Of a stretch of DNA of 64,000 nt, positions 12,501-24,900 are shown in pieces. Source of the stretch: Chamaea fasciata (Eukaryota; Chordata; Aves; Passeriformes; Sylviidae); assembly GCA_029207755.1 (NCBI GenBank), contig JARCOQ010000005.1, forward strand, positions 45,223,621 through 45,287,620, written 5' to 3'. Each line of letters opens with the position of its first letter. Position 1 is the stretch's first letter. Position numbers and translations under genes: made by a program. The notes below the pieces were generated by a model. That model was not told the DNA's origin. It saw nothing but the letters and a program-made list of their open reading frames with translations, and made no database searches.

Positions 12501-15500
12501 GAGCTTTAAAAACATCCTCTATTCTTCTTTATGTATTTGTTTTCCGATTGAAGAGTAGTTTCAGTGGAATATATCAAAACAGCTTGCTGTGAAGGTATTC
12601 CAAACATTATGAAATACTGTATATATAGCCTCCATATTATAAAGTGGAAAAATTCATCTTCTGAAACCATTTTTTCCTTGTCTTAAATATTCCAAGTGAA
12701 TACACCCCCAGAAACTAGAGCTCTTCACACACTAGGAAAAGCAACATCAGTTTCTTCCTTTGCCCTAAGGAATATTAGACGTGCAGCGGTTTTTTTCCAT
12801 TCGCAGAAGCGGTGGCCCTTAAGCATTAGTCTTCTCTAAAGGTCCCTCCACTCCTCTCTGAATTCCTCCTCACTCACCTCCTTCCAGACTCCTGAGTTTG
12901 AACAGTCACTTTTATCCTCAAGCATTGGACTTCACCTCAGTTGCAAACCTGTGGTCTGGATCGCACTTAGGAGAATATTGGTGCAGATACTTTCTTTGAG
13001 ATTTTAAGACGTGTCACTGGGGGCTATGACCAACACAGCTCTCTTAGTGGCTCTGAGATGCAACACTGAAACTCCTTTGGAGTATGTCTCTTTTGATCTA
13101 GTCGAGATTTCTCTTCCTTTTTCCTTAGTCTTGTTGAGTCCAATTCAAATGCAGTGCTGAAAATGAACTTGGAAAAAAATAACCAGAATGTGCATTTTCA
13201 CAGTCATGCATTTTTTTTTCATAAGCAAATTTTTTGTAGTTGAGGAAAGCTTCTTTAGTACTAGTTTGGTAGGTCAGGGTTCCTTAAAAATAGATAATAA
13301 ACCTTGTTCCCTGCTTCGTACTGCATGGATAAAGGAATTCAGTAATATGAACCTGGTCCAAAAAACTGGGCACTGGTGTCACTGGTGCATCTCCCAGAGG
13401 AAGAGCCATATGTGGCTGCCTCCCTCCCAGGGTTTTTTTGCTATATACAAAACCCTTCTACCTACAAAACTCCTACCTACACCACTGCTCATAACTCCTT
13501 CTTCATAAAGTCAGAGTTTCTCCCTCTGGCAACAGAACCTTCCTTGTGGAAAGGACAAGACACTTCTGAGGTTTATCCCAACAGCAGACTCTGACTCTCC
13601 CTGTCTTTGACAAAGCGCACACCTACATCCACGCCCATTTCATTTCTCTGCTGTTTGAGTCTCCCATGAAATTCTGCATCTAGGGATTTTTTCACAAAGT
13701 TCTCAAGACAGCTTGGGAACAAACACGTGCCTCGTTTACATAGCAGTATCTCACTGCAGCCTTAGACCATGTCAGACAGCCTTATAATTTGGATTGATTT
13801 AGTTTCTTTCTCTTTCTTTACACCTTTTTCCATCAATAGCTCTGTTTGAGGCCACTGGGATGGTACCAGCTGTCACTTGCCAACAGATGATGTCACCATC
13901 ACCATCACATACATCTGCTGGGCCTCTATTTTCACAAGAGGAAAGTTCCTCTGGATATCTATACAGACCACACAGTTCAGACTGCATCTGAACCCTACAG
14001 CAATATATTTGACTTTCTTTTCAACAGCTATAGTTCCTGAAATTGAATGATTTACTATCAATTCTGCCCAGATCATTTTAATCTCCACACTTGTCTTTGA
14101 GCAATGTTTCTGCATTCATCAGATCCAAATTTAACATTTTCTGCTAATGTCAATGACATGCTCTTACCTCCAGCTCATTAACAAAGCTGTTAGAAACCTT
14201 TTGTTGGTCCTCAGCATGATTTACTATGTGCTGCTGCTTCTCATGACTAAGGGGGGCTATTAGTGGTTCTGGAACATCGCCAGTGTGCCTGGAAATTTTC
14301 CGTGTCTCCACAGTTCAAGTCCTGCCTGCAAGACAAACTGCTTAGAAGATAGAAACAATAAAATAACTCAGTTTTAGACCATGGCTATTTCCTCCCTTCT
14401 GAAACAGAAGTTGCTTCTTTGTGATTTTCCATACTCAATACTCTAGCAATAGCAGTGAGCTTTTCCTGACCACAACAGTCGAGTACTTAGAGAGCTGTGG
14501 TTCAGAAAGTCTTCTTTCTTATTTCTAAAGCAGCTGAGCTATGGGAACAGCACACTGTGATTATTCTTTTTATTTATTTACTTATTTATGGTCTGAGTTG
14601 TTTTTTCTTTCTTTATTTCCTGTCAAATTAGGTCTTGCTGGCATTTGCTCTAGAGTGACTGTTTCCAGTCTTGATGGGTGGCATTCTCTGCAGTAGTGCT
14701 GAAAATTGTTTCTCTTAATTAAACCATTTCATGTTTCTGCATTAAAATTTGCAAAAAACCTCATTAAATTTTCATTGTCTACAAGTATGCAACCAGTCAA
14801 AGACCTTACAAATAAATGGTTTTGCTCTTTTTGAGTCAAATGATTAAACCTGAAAACATCATTTAGAGGGCATACAGTTCAGGACTTCAGTTTGCATAGA
14901 AAATTCTCTCAGATATCACACAAGATATACACAGCAAAGGTGAAATAAGATTCCCCAAGTCTTGCTCCTGTCTCATTAGAAGCAGGGGCATCTGTTGCCT
15001 GTAGCAACAATCTACTCAACATTCCACTTGTTGGGGGCTTTGATGGAAGATCTCTTCTTTGTAAGCATCAGTCTCCAAGCTGGAGGTAAGGTAATGGCAT
15101 TCCGTGACTGCCAGAAAACAAACAGCTCATCATGGACACTCCTCCACAGCCCTCCTGCCAAACAAGACTGAGGAACTTCTAGCTGCTGATTTTCACACAC
15201 AGAGGAGTCACATCCAGAGCATTTCTGCCAGACTCAGAGGTTCCCTGTCTACCACTCCAGTGACACAGGGGAGTAGACGGGATCTCACGTGTAGTTCCTG
15301 ACAGTAACAAAAGTCACAGGACAATTCAGTGCACCTGGATTTTAAAAGACAAACTGCAGAGAAACAGTTAAAAGCAATATTTAATAGTATTCCCAGTTCT
15401 TTTTTTGATTTCTTTTCCCAGGCTGATACCTTGATCAGGACGTCATGGTGAAGCCAAAGGAGGAAGAGAGAGCACTTGAGAAATCAGAGCCAGGACCTCA

Positions 15501-17510
15501 GAGCTGAGCTGCTGCCTCGAAATCAGCCGATGTGTGCATGCCTGAGCCCAGGGCTGACTCCCATCCCTCTGAGCAGCTGTAGTTTCACTGTAGTATCATA
15601 CGACCCCCTGCTGGCCTCATTTTTCTCCTCAGCACTTCTGGCATTCCAATTTTTCTGGTTTTTCCCTCCTCGGGGATCTCCAAGGTGTCACCTCCTGCAG
15701 GCACTCCTTTCTGAGGATGAAAGTAATGTTTTTTGGGAAAGGATGGCCTTGAAAGGGCCCTACTGGTGTTGCCCAGCATTGTCCTGCTCCCTCTGCAGAG
15801 GTGGTGACGGTCCCTGGCAGGAACCGACCGTATCTCAGGCTAATGAGTTGTCAGAAACCCGTCCCCATGCCTCGCCTCCCGGGCAAGTTATTATTATGAG
15901 GGCTGTCAGTGGCGGGTGAGGATGGGGCAAGCAATCCATTTCTGCAGCCAGCGGGGAGCTGCGAATCTGTTCACAGGGGATCAGCGGGGTGCTGTGGGAA
16001 CGGGCCTGCCCTGCAAGCGTCCACCAAGGGCTACCATTCAAGAGAGCACTGTGGGTTCATGGCGAGCGCAGCGAGTTTGCCTCTAATGTATGCCCTAATG
16101 AGTCAGCGGAGGGTGTTCTGCCTGCCTGAATGTCTTTAGTGTGGCAAAGCGGAGTGGACATTCCCATACAATAGTGGGCTTAAATTCAGCTTCTCACCGA
16201 TGTCTAATTCATGGGCGGAACGGCTTTTGTAATACCTATAGAAGAGAAGTACAGTAGGTCATTTCTTCAACTAATTGGAGTTGACAATCCCATATCTATC
16301 CATACCTCAGAGCCATTTGCACACAGTTGGAAAGGGAGGCATTTCGTCTTCGCTCATGTGGTCAGCCACCACGAAGGGAAAATAATGAATGTATGGGTTT
16401 CCACTTTAGGCAGTCACAGATTTGCAACAAAAACTAATATAAGCTGGCAATGGCTTTTTCTCTTACTTAATGGCAGGTAGAGCAGTAAGGGTTATTTTTC
16501 TTACCTTCATTCTCCAATTCTTTTAAACGATGCTTCCTTTCCCCTGCCCGTGGTTTGGTATCTCTGCAGGACACCCTTTTAAGACTGTCAGTTGCCCCGC
16601 AGCACAGAGACTCAATAGTACACAAGTCTTCTTGGTGCCATCATAACCTCAAGGGCCAGGATAATACAAAATGCCCCTGCTTTGCAAGCAGGAGTTTCAC
16701 AACTTGTTGAAGGCCACCTGCTGGATCGGTAGTAGGGCTAAGGCTGATCCCTGATGCCAGGCCTACAATGATAAAGTGCATCAAAGGTGTCATGTGTTTT
16801 AGTCTTTCCGAGCATGACATGAACTTCTGCTATTATCAACACTTTATTCACTGCCTTGTTCAGATACAGCAGTTGCATTTGAGTGTACACATAGAGTATT
16901 AATACTTCCAATTTAATCTGGCATATAACATCTGAAGAGGAAATCTTCCCAGATTCTGTGAGGAAGCCAAATGGGTACTTTGGAGTGATGTGCCAGTTAA
17001 AATTGGATCCTCCCCTTCCTTGAGTAGACCATTTTCTCTTTAAAAGCATCAGCCACAGAACTACGTCTTGTCCCCACCTATGGCAGTGTTTGGGAAGAAT
17101 TAACAGTGGTTTGAGCAAACTTGGGAGACTAAAAAAAATACTAATAATAATAATAATAAAAATATATATATATAAAATAAAAGCTTAGGTTTGTCCACTT
17201 GACATGGTAAAAGACCTACTCCAGACTTGTTCAGTGCCATCCGCAAATCTGTTAACAGTATATGATGAAATCATGCAACTAAATTACTGGCCTTTTCCAC
17301 TTGCTAAAGACTTATTCCACATGGGATCCAAAATGTAGAACACGGTAAAATTGCCTGGTTGGTACTTCATGCTGGGACTGAAGGAGACTGTAATACCACC
17401 AGGCTGGAGACAAATAAACTTTACACATCAATCCTGTTGATGCAGAGGTCATTTAGTTGCTCTTGATTTGACATAGAGCTGGGAAGCAGAATAAAGACAC
17501 ACAATATATA
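6573..17510. other. Intergenic DNA, no gene recognised
   Basis: Mostly AT-rich single-copy sequence without recognisable genes. Two stretches stand out because they keep several CpG dinucleotides and dense homeobox- or AP-1-like motifs in otherwise CpG-poor DNA: 8990-9230 and 15830-16210. They may be regulatory elements and are discussed as findings. A minus-strand open frame of 80 codons at 13873-14115 is protein-like in composition but matches nothing I know. An AAT/AT simple repeat lies at 17131-17180. Confidence 0.45.
17131..17180. repeat. (AAT)n / (AT)n simple repeat
   Basis: A run of AAT units followed directly by an alternating AT tract and an A-rich tail, seen directly in the sequence. 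Confidence 0.85.
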
Positions 17511-17534
17511 AAAAAAGATGAGATAAACTGCCAC

Positions 17535-17540
17535 TTTATT
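17535..17540 (-). terminator. Polyadenylation signal for the putative minus-strand gene
   Basis: AATAAA on the minus strand (tttatt on plus), about 530 bases beyond the stop codon of the terminal-exon-like ORF at 18072-18196. It would close a 3' UTR covering roughly 17520-18071. That interval also keeps unusual CpG-containing sequence. Confidence 0.35.
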
Positions 17541-18071
17541 TTTCAAAATATGTTCATTAAGGATATTCATTTACTTAAGTGGAAAAACTTTACTATGTTT
17601 TTGCTTTTAAAAAATAATGATCTGCTGGAAGTGTGGGAAATATGTTTTAAAAAAACCAGTAAATGGAGCACACGTCAGTAAAGACAGCTCAATTTCGTTA
17701 CGGTGGTGTGATCACAAAAACATTTTCTACCATGCAACTTTTAATTAGTCTCGCAAAAAATTATTCTGCTTCACTTATACAGAGTACAGTAAATGGCTAC
17801 ATAAATGCATAAGGAATGAAATAAATACGCTTTGTTCAAATGTGGTGACCTCTGGGAAATAAGATGATAAGAGAATGAAGTTTCTTTCTGTTTCCCCTTG
17901 TATTTATCATGTGGCAAGTCAATGTTCCTTCATGAAATACAGTAATTATGATAAAAAATAAACCAAAGTGAACTTCTTCACTTCACACTTCAACAATCTT
18001 CCAGCCATAGAGACGCATTCATGCATGTATGGCTGTCATTTCCAATTCAGACAATTTTTGATAAGCTTTAG

Positions 18072-18196
18072 CTATTCTGAGGTGCTGCCACTTTGAGTGA
18101 CAACCTTGATACCTGCAACTAAACGGTTAATCTGTTCACCATTGTGAATGTAATCAGTGCTCTTAGACACAGTGAAATCCCACATTTTTCTGATGT
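18072..18196 (-). CDS. Putative last coding exon of an unrecognised minus-strand gene
   Basis: On the minus strand a pyrimidine-rich tract ending in TTTATTTCAG (18197 and upstream) is followed by an open frame entering in phase 1. It encodes about 41 residues beginning (D)IRKMWDFTVSKSTDY and ending VVTQSGSTSE before a TAG stop at 18072. A polyadenylation signal follows about 530 bases further on. The residue mix is protein-like, with few rare residues and alternating polar and hydrophobic positions. I do not recognise the family, and it is not the C-terminus of netrin-4, USP44, METAP2 or CCDC38 as I know them. It could be a real terminal exon, a decayed gene or chance. Partner exons are uncertain. 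Confidence 0.3.
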
Positions 18197-18729
18197 CTGA
18201 AATAAAAGTGGTTGTTAGTAAATAATATAGAGTATATGGACATAAAATGTCCAGTATATAAATAAATATTAATATGCATGGTACTGTCTGCAAGCATCCC
18301 GTGGTGTCACATATGTACATATATACATATGAGTACTAACCAGACAAAATATGGAAATCGAAGCATATTTCAAAAAATATAAAAAATAGGTTTGCCTGTG
18401 CTATTAAAAAAATAATTAAGTGATGCTTTTCATTACAGAAACACTTCACATGTGCAACTCAGGTCTGAGTCACATGTGCTCTATGACTGTTTGGTATAAT
18501 TTAGCATCCCATGGAACTGAGGAGCATTCTGCCCTTGAAAGCACAGTCATTACTTTCATCCTGCTGCTATTTAAACACACTAGAGGATGATGTGTACTTC
18601 CAAACGTGAATAAGGCAAAACCAGTGATGGCAAAGGTTATATAGGCAAAGGGTATTCAATTTCCCTCATTTGCTAAAGACATTATAGCTACAAACAATGT
18701 GCTGAGCTTGCACCTTTTAGTCCATTATC

Positions 18730-18863
18730 TCAGGCTGGAGTCAACTTGGCAACATCAAAAAAGTCGTATTTTTCATTTGTATAAGCAATTATATATTCAT
18801 ATGTTTGCTCAGCACCAGAAACACTGCAGTATCTTCCATCTATACTTAGCTTACTGATGTTGA
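18730..18863 (-). CDS. Putative exon of an unrecognised minus-strand gene
   Basis: On the minus strand a run of nine T's and CCCTGAATAG forms an acceptor at 18864. The single frame that stays open after it encodes about 43 residues, including DGRYCSVSGAEQTYEYIIAY, and ends at a TGA at 18730. The other two frames stop within a few codons. There is no consensus donor before the stop. It would therefore have to be an alternative terminal exon, a damaged exon of the gene ending at 18072, or chance. No polyadenylation hexamer is obvious just downstream. I do not recognise the family. Confidence 0.22.
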
Positions 18864-18999
18864 CTATTCAGGGAAAAAAAAATCCAACTTCATGCCAATT
18901 TTCAGAATAAACTCCCTGAAACTCTTACATGTCCCATAAAGAAAAGATATTGTATGAATAGTGTATTTGAGGAATGGGGTTTCTTTCTGTGTAGCCTCA

Positions 19000-21900
19000 A
19001 AAGGTACCTCACAAAACACAGGTTCTTAAGTCTGGTAAATGCTGCCCTCCTAACACCACAAAAAGAGCTTATTATAAAGATCTTTGCTGACATAGCCTGT
19101 GGGAAAGGCCCTCCACAGGCCTAAATTCAGATAATTATTAAATGGTGAGAAAGCATCATAGCACTCAGGTTTCCAGCCACTCATCTTATGGATGGGTAAA
19201 GTGTCTGCCAGGGTCTTCCAGTGGGAGCTGGTGTCCGGATGCTGGGACAGGAGCAGTGTCATCCACCACCACAATCACACTTCATCTCAGACAGACCAGT
19301 TCAGGGGGGCATGGGAATTGCTATCCACTTCACTCTACTGAGAATTATCTTATCAAATACGCAACGTAAAGTCACAGCTCCATGAAAATTCTTGGTGTCT
19401 CAACATTGTACTATTGTGAATCAAGCTTAAACAAGACTGTTTAGCACTGAACTTTTTGCTTGTTTTTAAATACATCTTTAATTGTATCATCACCTCTAGA
19501 TCTCCTTTTCCTGAGATAAAACATGGTAAGAACTTCTTCCTGGGCATTTAAAGTAAAACCCCACAAAACCACAGCTGAGCTGATGTGTTTTATGTCCAAT
19601 GCACAGAAGCATGTAAATCCATAAAGTGTCATAGGAATGAACTAGCCCTTTTCCTCTGATAATTATGTATCTTTTAGTCTGTCAAAACAAGTAGTCACTT
19701 GAAAATCAATATTAGTCCATTGCAACCTACTAGCAATCAAACAACCTTAAGAATCATTTTAAAAATACAACATTTTCCAGAAAACAGTCAACATTGTGTA
19801 AGGCTATGCTACATTTTTGCTTGCTGTGCAGCAAAAAAATGGGCACAAAAGTTTGAAATGGGCAAAAAATGTCTAAGCTAGCATTTATTATACAAAATCC
19901 ATATCAGATGCATCTGTTTATTAAGTGCAGTTGGCAGTGCTATTATTAAGGTTTCAATGTTTTCCATCCTAAGCTCCTCTGTCTTTGTCGCTTATAACTT
20001 TGGCAGTCTTTAATTGTTTGTATAAACCTTTACAGGAGGCAGATCTCTAGAAAAGCTTTCCTGGAAGCAGGAAATATCTGCTCAAAGCTGATATGTTTCA
20101 AGAAAATTTCAGGCGGTCATTTCCAAGAATGGTGCTTGGGAAAAACATAGGTTCCTTTCCCTCTGCTTAAAAAAACCCCAAATGAACAAAAGTTTCTTCT
20201 GGAAAAAAAGTTTTGGAGCAAAGACTTGAGTGCTGCAGCAAATGGTCTTTGTTAAGGGTACACCTTTTGCTCTGTTTGCCAGATGTAGCCATGATCTAAC
20301 CTTTGAATATAACCCAATCCCCCAAATCATCCCAGTTTGCACGCAGTGGTTGGAGAGAGCCAGCTCAGACACCACAACATGTCTGTTGGCGGAGAAGCAG
20401 GGTTTTTTCAATTGTTTTTATTACCCTGACTAGCTAAGTGTCTCTATCCTGCATTACAGTAAACATTGCAATCAGGGCACGGTCTTCCCTTTGTTGGCCT
20501 GGTCAGTATCTATCAGTGCAATTGTCACTGCATTCCTGGGCAAAGAGTGGATCCCCTAATGACCACCTCTGGGTCCTGCTACAAGAACACCTGGGCCTTC
20601 CCATTACCTGCAGTGCAAATTGCCACAGAGAAGACACTGCTCTGGAGAAGCAAGGCACCAAATGGATGTGAATGCCTCTAAGAGACCATGCTATGCTGCT
20701 GAGGCCACTCATGCCAAATGCAGACAGCAGCAGTGGCTGCTGTAAAAGATTCAAAGAACGGAAAAGGGCCCAAAGGGAGCAGTGTGGCAGTAGGGCCAGG
20801 TCATATGGGGCATGCAAGGAGCATCAGGAATTGTCAGTGCACTGTCAGAAGCACTGAAATTGCTCACAGTATCTCTCCAGGCTCGTGGCCCAAGCAGGGA
20901 AGCCCAGGGCACATCAGCTGCCCCCTCAGAAACACCTGCTGGGCAAAAAGAAGCCAGCTCTCATCTTCTGTGTACTTTGGGAAAAAAACTAACAGTTGTA
21001 TAATCAATGTAACAGAATACTCTGCAAAACAAAAGCAGAAATGCCAAACTACATGACAACTTACAACTTCACAGGAAGCAGTTGTGTCAAGGGAACACCA
21101 ACACATCAATGGACTCCTGACGAAAAATGAACCAGATAGAGCTGGTCTCTGTGAGTTGTCATTGACATAATGGAAACTGCAGTGGAAACTTCACTGGCCA
21201 AAACTCCAACCTACTGAGCTCTTAGAGAACTCTCAAAAAAGGTATTTCTGTGATTCCACAGAGCACCCAGCACATACAGCTGGGCACTGCCCCAAGAAGT
21301 ATGAAAGTCAGGGCACTGGTAATTTGGGGATGGTTGGCATATGACCAGTGTAAACAGCCAGAGCTATGCTCTCTCTCTCCTGGATTTGTAACAGATGATG
21401 TGTGTTAAACCATGGGATTCTGAGTTATGAGCATACATATAGCAAATGGTTAAGGCAGTCTTTTGTGCTGTCTGCCTTAGCCATTTGGTCCTAATTAACT
21501 GACCATTCCCACAGTTAATTCCTGGTTTCTATAGTCCTTCCTGTCTTGGGCAGGTTAAGCCTCTGGGGTTTGCAGGGTTTGAGAAAAGCCTGTCCACCTA
21601 CACAAGCTCGGGCTCCTGCTTGTTTCAGACAGAGATACTCCAAGGTTCTGGCATGCATGAAAGCTGGCTGCATGAAATCTTCTCCTCCACTCTGCTCCAC
21701 AGGGAAGGTTGTACACATACATTTGCCTTTACAGTGGACCCTTGGCAGTCCCTCACCCAGAGAGGCCCTAACAAAGGAACACCAATTCAGCAGAGAGGCA
21801 GAAGCCATTGGAAGCCACTGGAAGACTCAGATGCAGGGCAGTGACTGCTGCCTCCAAGACGAGATGAGGGCCTTGGGCTCAGGTTCAAGTGAAATGCGAA

Positions 21901-24900
21901 TTGCAGACGTCACCTCTGGCACACTTCCGGAGCACAGAGGGCTGGGGATTTTTTCTGTCTGCAGATCCTTCCTGGAAATGAGACTCTTTGGCCCAGCTGC
22001 CCTAAGACCAGCACTGGCTTTCCTGGGAGGGGTGCTAGTAGACTTTGCAGAGGCTCCAACCCCAAATCACTCTTCCCTCTGGCTATCAGAATAGTAGATA
22101 TATCTGGCCAAATTAACAGAACCTCAGCACATTAAAGCCTCACTGTGTAATGGAGAGAGGCCCAGACATATTTGTCCCTGCAGCTGCCAGTCAACCTTTA
22201 TGACTCAAGTTGTTTTGGGACCTGAGCCTTTCTCTGCCTCATCTCTCCAGAATATTGCTTGGGCTCAGACAGAGTTTTCTAAGAAATTCAGGAATCCTAG
22301 ATTTAGCTGCTCCTTTTAACCCAGCATCATTTACATCTCTGACTTTCTCCTATCCAGCTAGTTCCCTTCTCTCTGAAATGGTGAGGGAATCTGTACAATA
22401 CATAGTCATTCTTGACCAGCAACACTGTTGACCTACATGCCTGTTGCCTAATAACTCCTTTCCCTCCTCCCTCCCCACAAGACTCGCTGTCAAAAATGGT
22501 CCTCTGTTACAGCAGAGCTTGCCACCTTACACAGGAACCCTCTAACACCAGCCAGACTTTCTGAGCTATGATCAGACAGATTTCTCAGAACACCAACCCT
22601 TAAACAACTTCCATGATTTGGAGCCAGTTATTAATATCTATTAAGATGCTTGTGTGAAAGCACGGTTTCCAAATTCCTCCTGCACAATATTTGATCTCCT
22701 TTTTTAACACACACAAGTACACCATTTTATTATTTGTACAGATCACTTTGTTTTCCTCAGTACATAATTTCAATTCCAATTCATTAATGTGAAAGCATAA
22801 AAGAAGCAACCACACATAAAGCAACAAAAGTTTGCTAAACCCAGAAGATAACAGCTGATAATTAAGGAAGTCCCATTATTTCTTGGCAAAGGAGACTGTG
22901 TTTCCAGAGACACATTCTTAAAGGGCCTCTCTTTAGTGTAGCTGCATAATTTGCATGAACACTATTCGCACAGAAAAATAAAGGTTTTCAATATGGATAA
23001 AAGGAGGTTTTAATGTGCCCATAATTTCTGTACAATATCCATCTCATGCCCCTTCTTGTTGACACAGCCCGGCCTAGTGACAGGTTCACAGAAGAGCCAC
23101 TCTGGCAGATCTTTGATGGTGGAGACAAAAGATCTGAGCTTTTGTTAGCACATACCTGCCCCCCACCTCCACCCTCAGTCCCATTTTATACTGATATCAC
23201 TGCAGAAAAAAAACCTGTACTGATCTGAAACTGCACATAAATCCTCTACCCAAGAAAAAAACTTTCATTTCTATCTTCCCAGTCTCACCTCTGCCACCTG
23301 CCCTGGGAGATGTTCACAGCATGGTCTCCTGCTTACTGGGCAAGCCCATCCCAAAGAGACGTTTGCATTTTGTTTGTTTTCCCTCACATTACTCTTGTTA
23401 GCCACTGCCAGGCATGGAGGGCCATGGAAAGTCTCCTGGTTTTTGTGCTTCCCCTGCGTCCTTCCCTTTGGCTGTTTCCAAGTGTTGTTCAGCAAGACTG
23501 AGCATCTGTTCTGGGCTATGGTCTTACACTGAGATGAAGGTCTGCCAGCATGTGGGAAAAGGCATGTTTCTTGGATTAAGCCTGAGACAGGCTAACTAGT
23601 TTTGTGCCTCCCAGTACTTGGATCCTGTACATCCACCCCTGTAGCACAGTGTGACTTTGCTTCGGTTGATGAGAATCTCAGAGAGAAATTACAGCCCCCA
23701 ACAGCCCCCTGTTCTTATGTCTGATGTCACTACCTCCTGACTCCCAGTCACAATCTGTGGTGAAGGTCTGTAGTGGATAGTCACTGCATCAAATGGAGAT
23801 TTGACCAAAGATGGTGTTCTTAAAATGACACTCAGCAAAGAGGAAAGGTGTTTGACTGGTAGACATTTCTGAAAAAATACTGCTTGAAGCAAAAACTGTT
23901 TTACTCTAGCAAAGGCCCATAAAGTCAGGACTATACCTCATGTGAGGGCTGTTGACAGTCCACACAATACAGCCACAGCAGTTCCCAAGTCACCAAGAGC
24001 TGATAAATGATACAGATTTTCTGCACGTTGAGAAAATTTTGTGTTACTTATTGAAAAAGATTTTTAGACAAGATGCTCTCTACAGACAAATTGTGGGCAA
24101 GATCTAATTTTCCATTCCAGTATGATATCTATCGGAAAATCTTCCATTACGCCTATTCGTGAAGGGAAAATAGATGTTCCTCATATCAATACTTGGCCTG
24201 AGTTCTAAGCCCTCTTCGTGTTTTAACCGCATTGCTACAACAGCAAAACTCCCCAAGGGTGCATGGAGCTTCAAAATCCTCCTAGATCCACAAGAGTCAT
24301 AACCACTGCATTCCCAAGAAGTTAGAAAGGAGAGCATGTCAAGAATCAGCTAGCGCTTTACGCAAGCCTACTTAACAACTGCCAACCTTAGACTGAGGTG
24401 TCATACCACCTAATAGTTTCAAGGACCAGACTTGGGCTGGGAGCCTGACAAGGGGGAGGAAGGAAGGTGGTGTGTCTTTACCTGGGACAGGTTGTATGGG
24501 GAGAGAAACAGGTTCTTAGAGGGCTTTGTCAATTATGAACTCAAACGAAGGAGAAGTTCATCTGCCACATAGCAGGGCTAACTCCGCGCTACTACTCTGG
24601 ATCCTTTTTGATGCAAACCTGTCCTTTGAAGGTGCTGTCTCCTGACGGAGCTTCCATTTTGTTAACTCAGCTCCAGTCACGTGTAATTCAGGGCTGTGCT
24701 TTCATGGCTGCTTTAAGTTCTTTGACTGCAACTGGTGCCCATGACACGGTGTGTCCAGTGTGATGGCAAGGCTGATGCTCTTACTACTCTGGTGGACATG
24801 GCTGTGTGGTATCAGAAGTAGTTTGCTGGATGTGGAATAAGGATGCAGTGGAGGAAACCCCCACTGACACTGGCATATCACTAGGAAAACGCATGGTATG

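Noticed and set aside
21546..22094. 182-codon plus-strand open frame, one of the longest in the left part
   Set aside because: No domain, no splice signals, serine/glycine/leucine-rich composition typical of chance frames in mildly GC-rich DNA. The opposite strand is open too.
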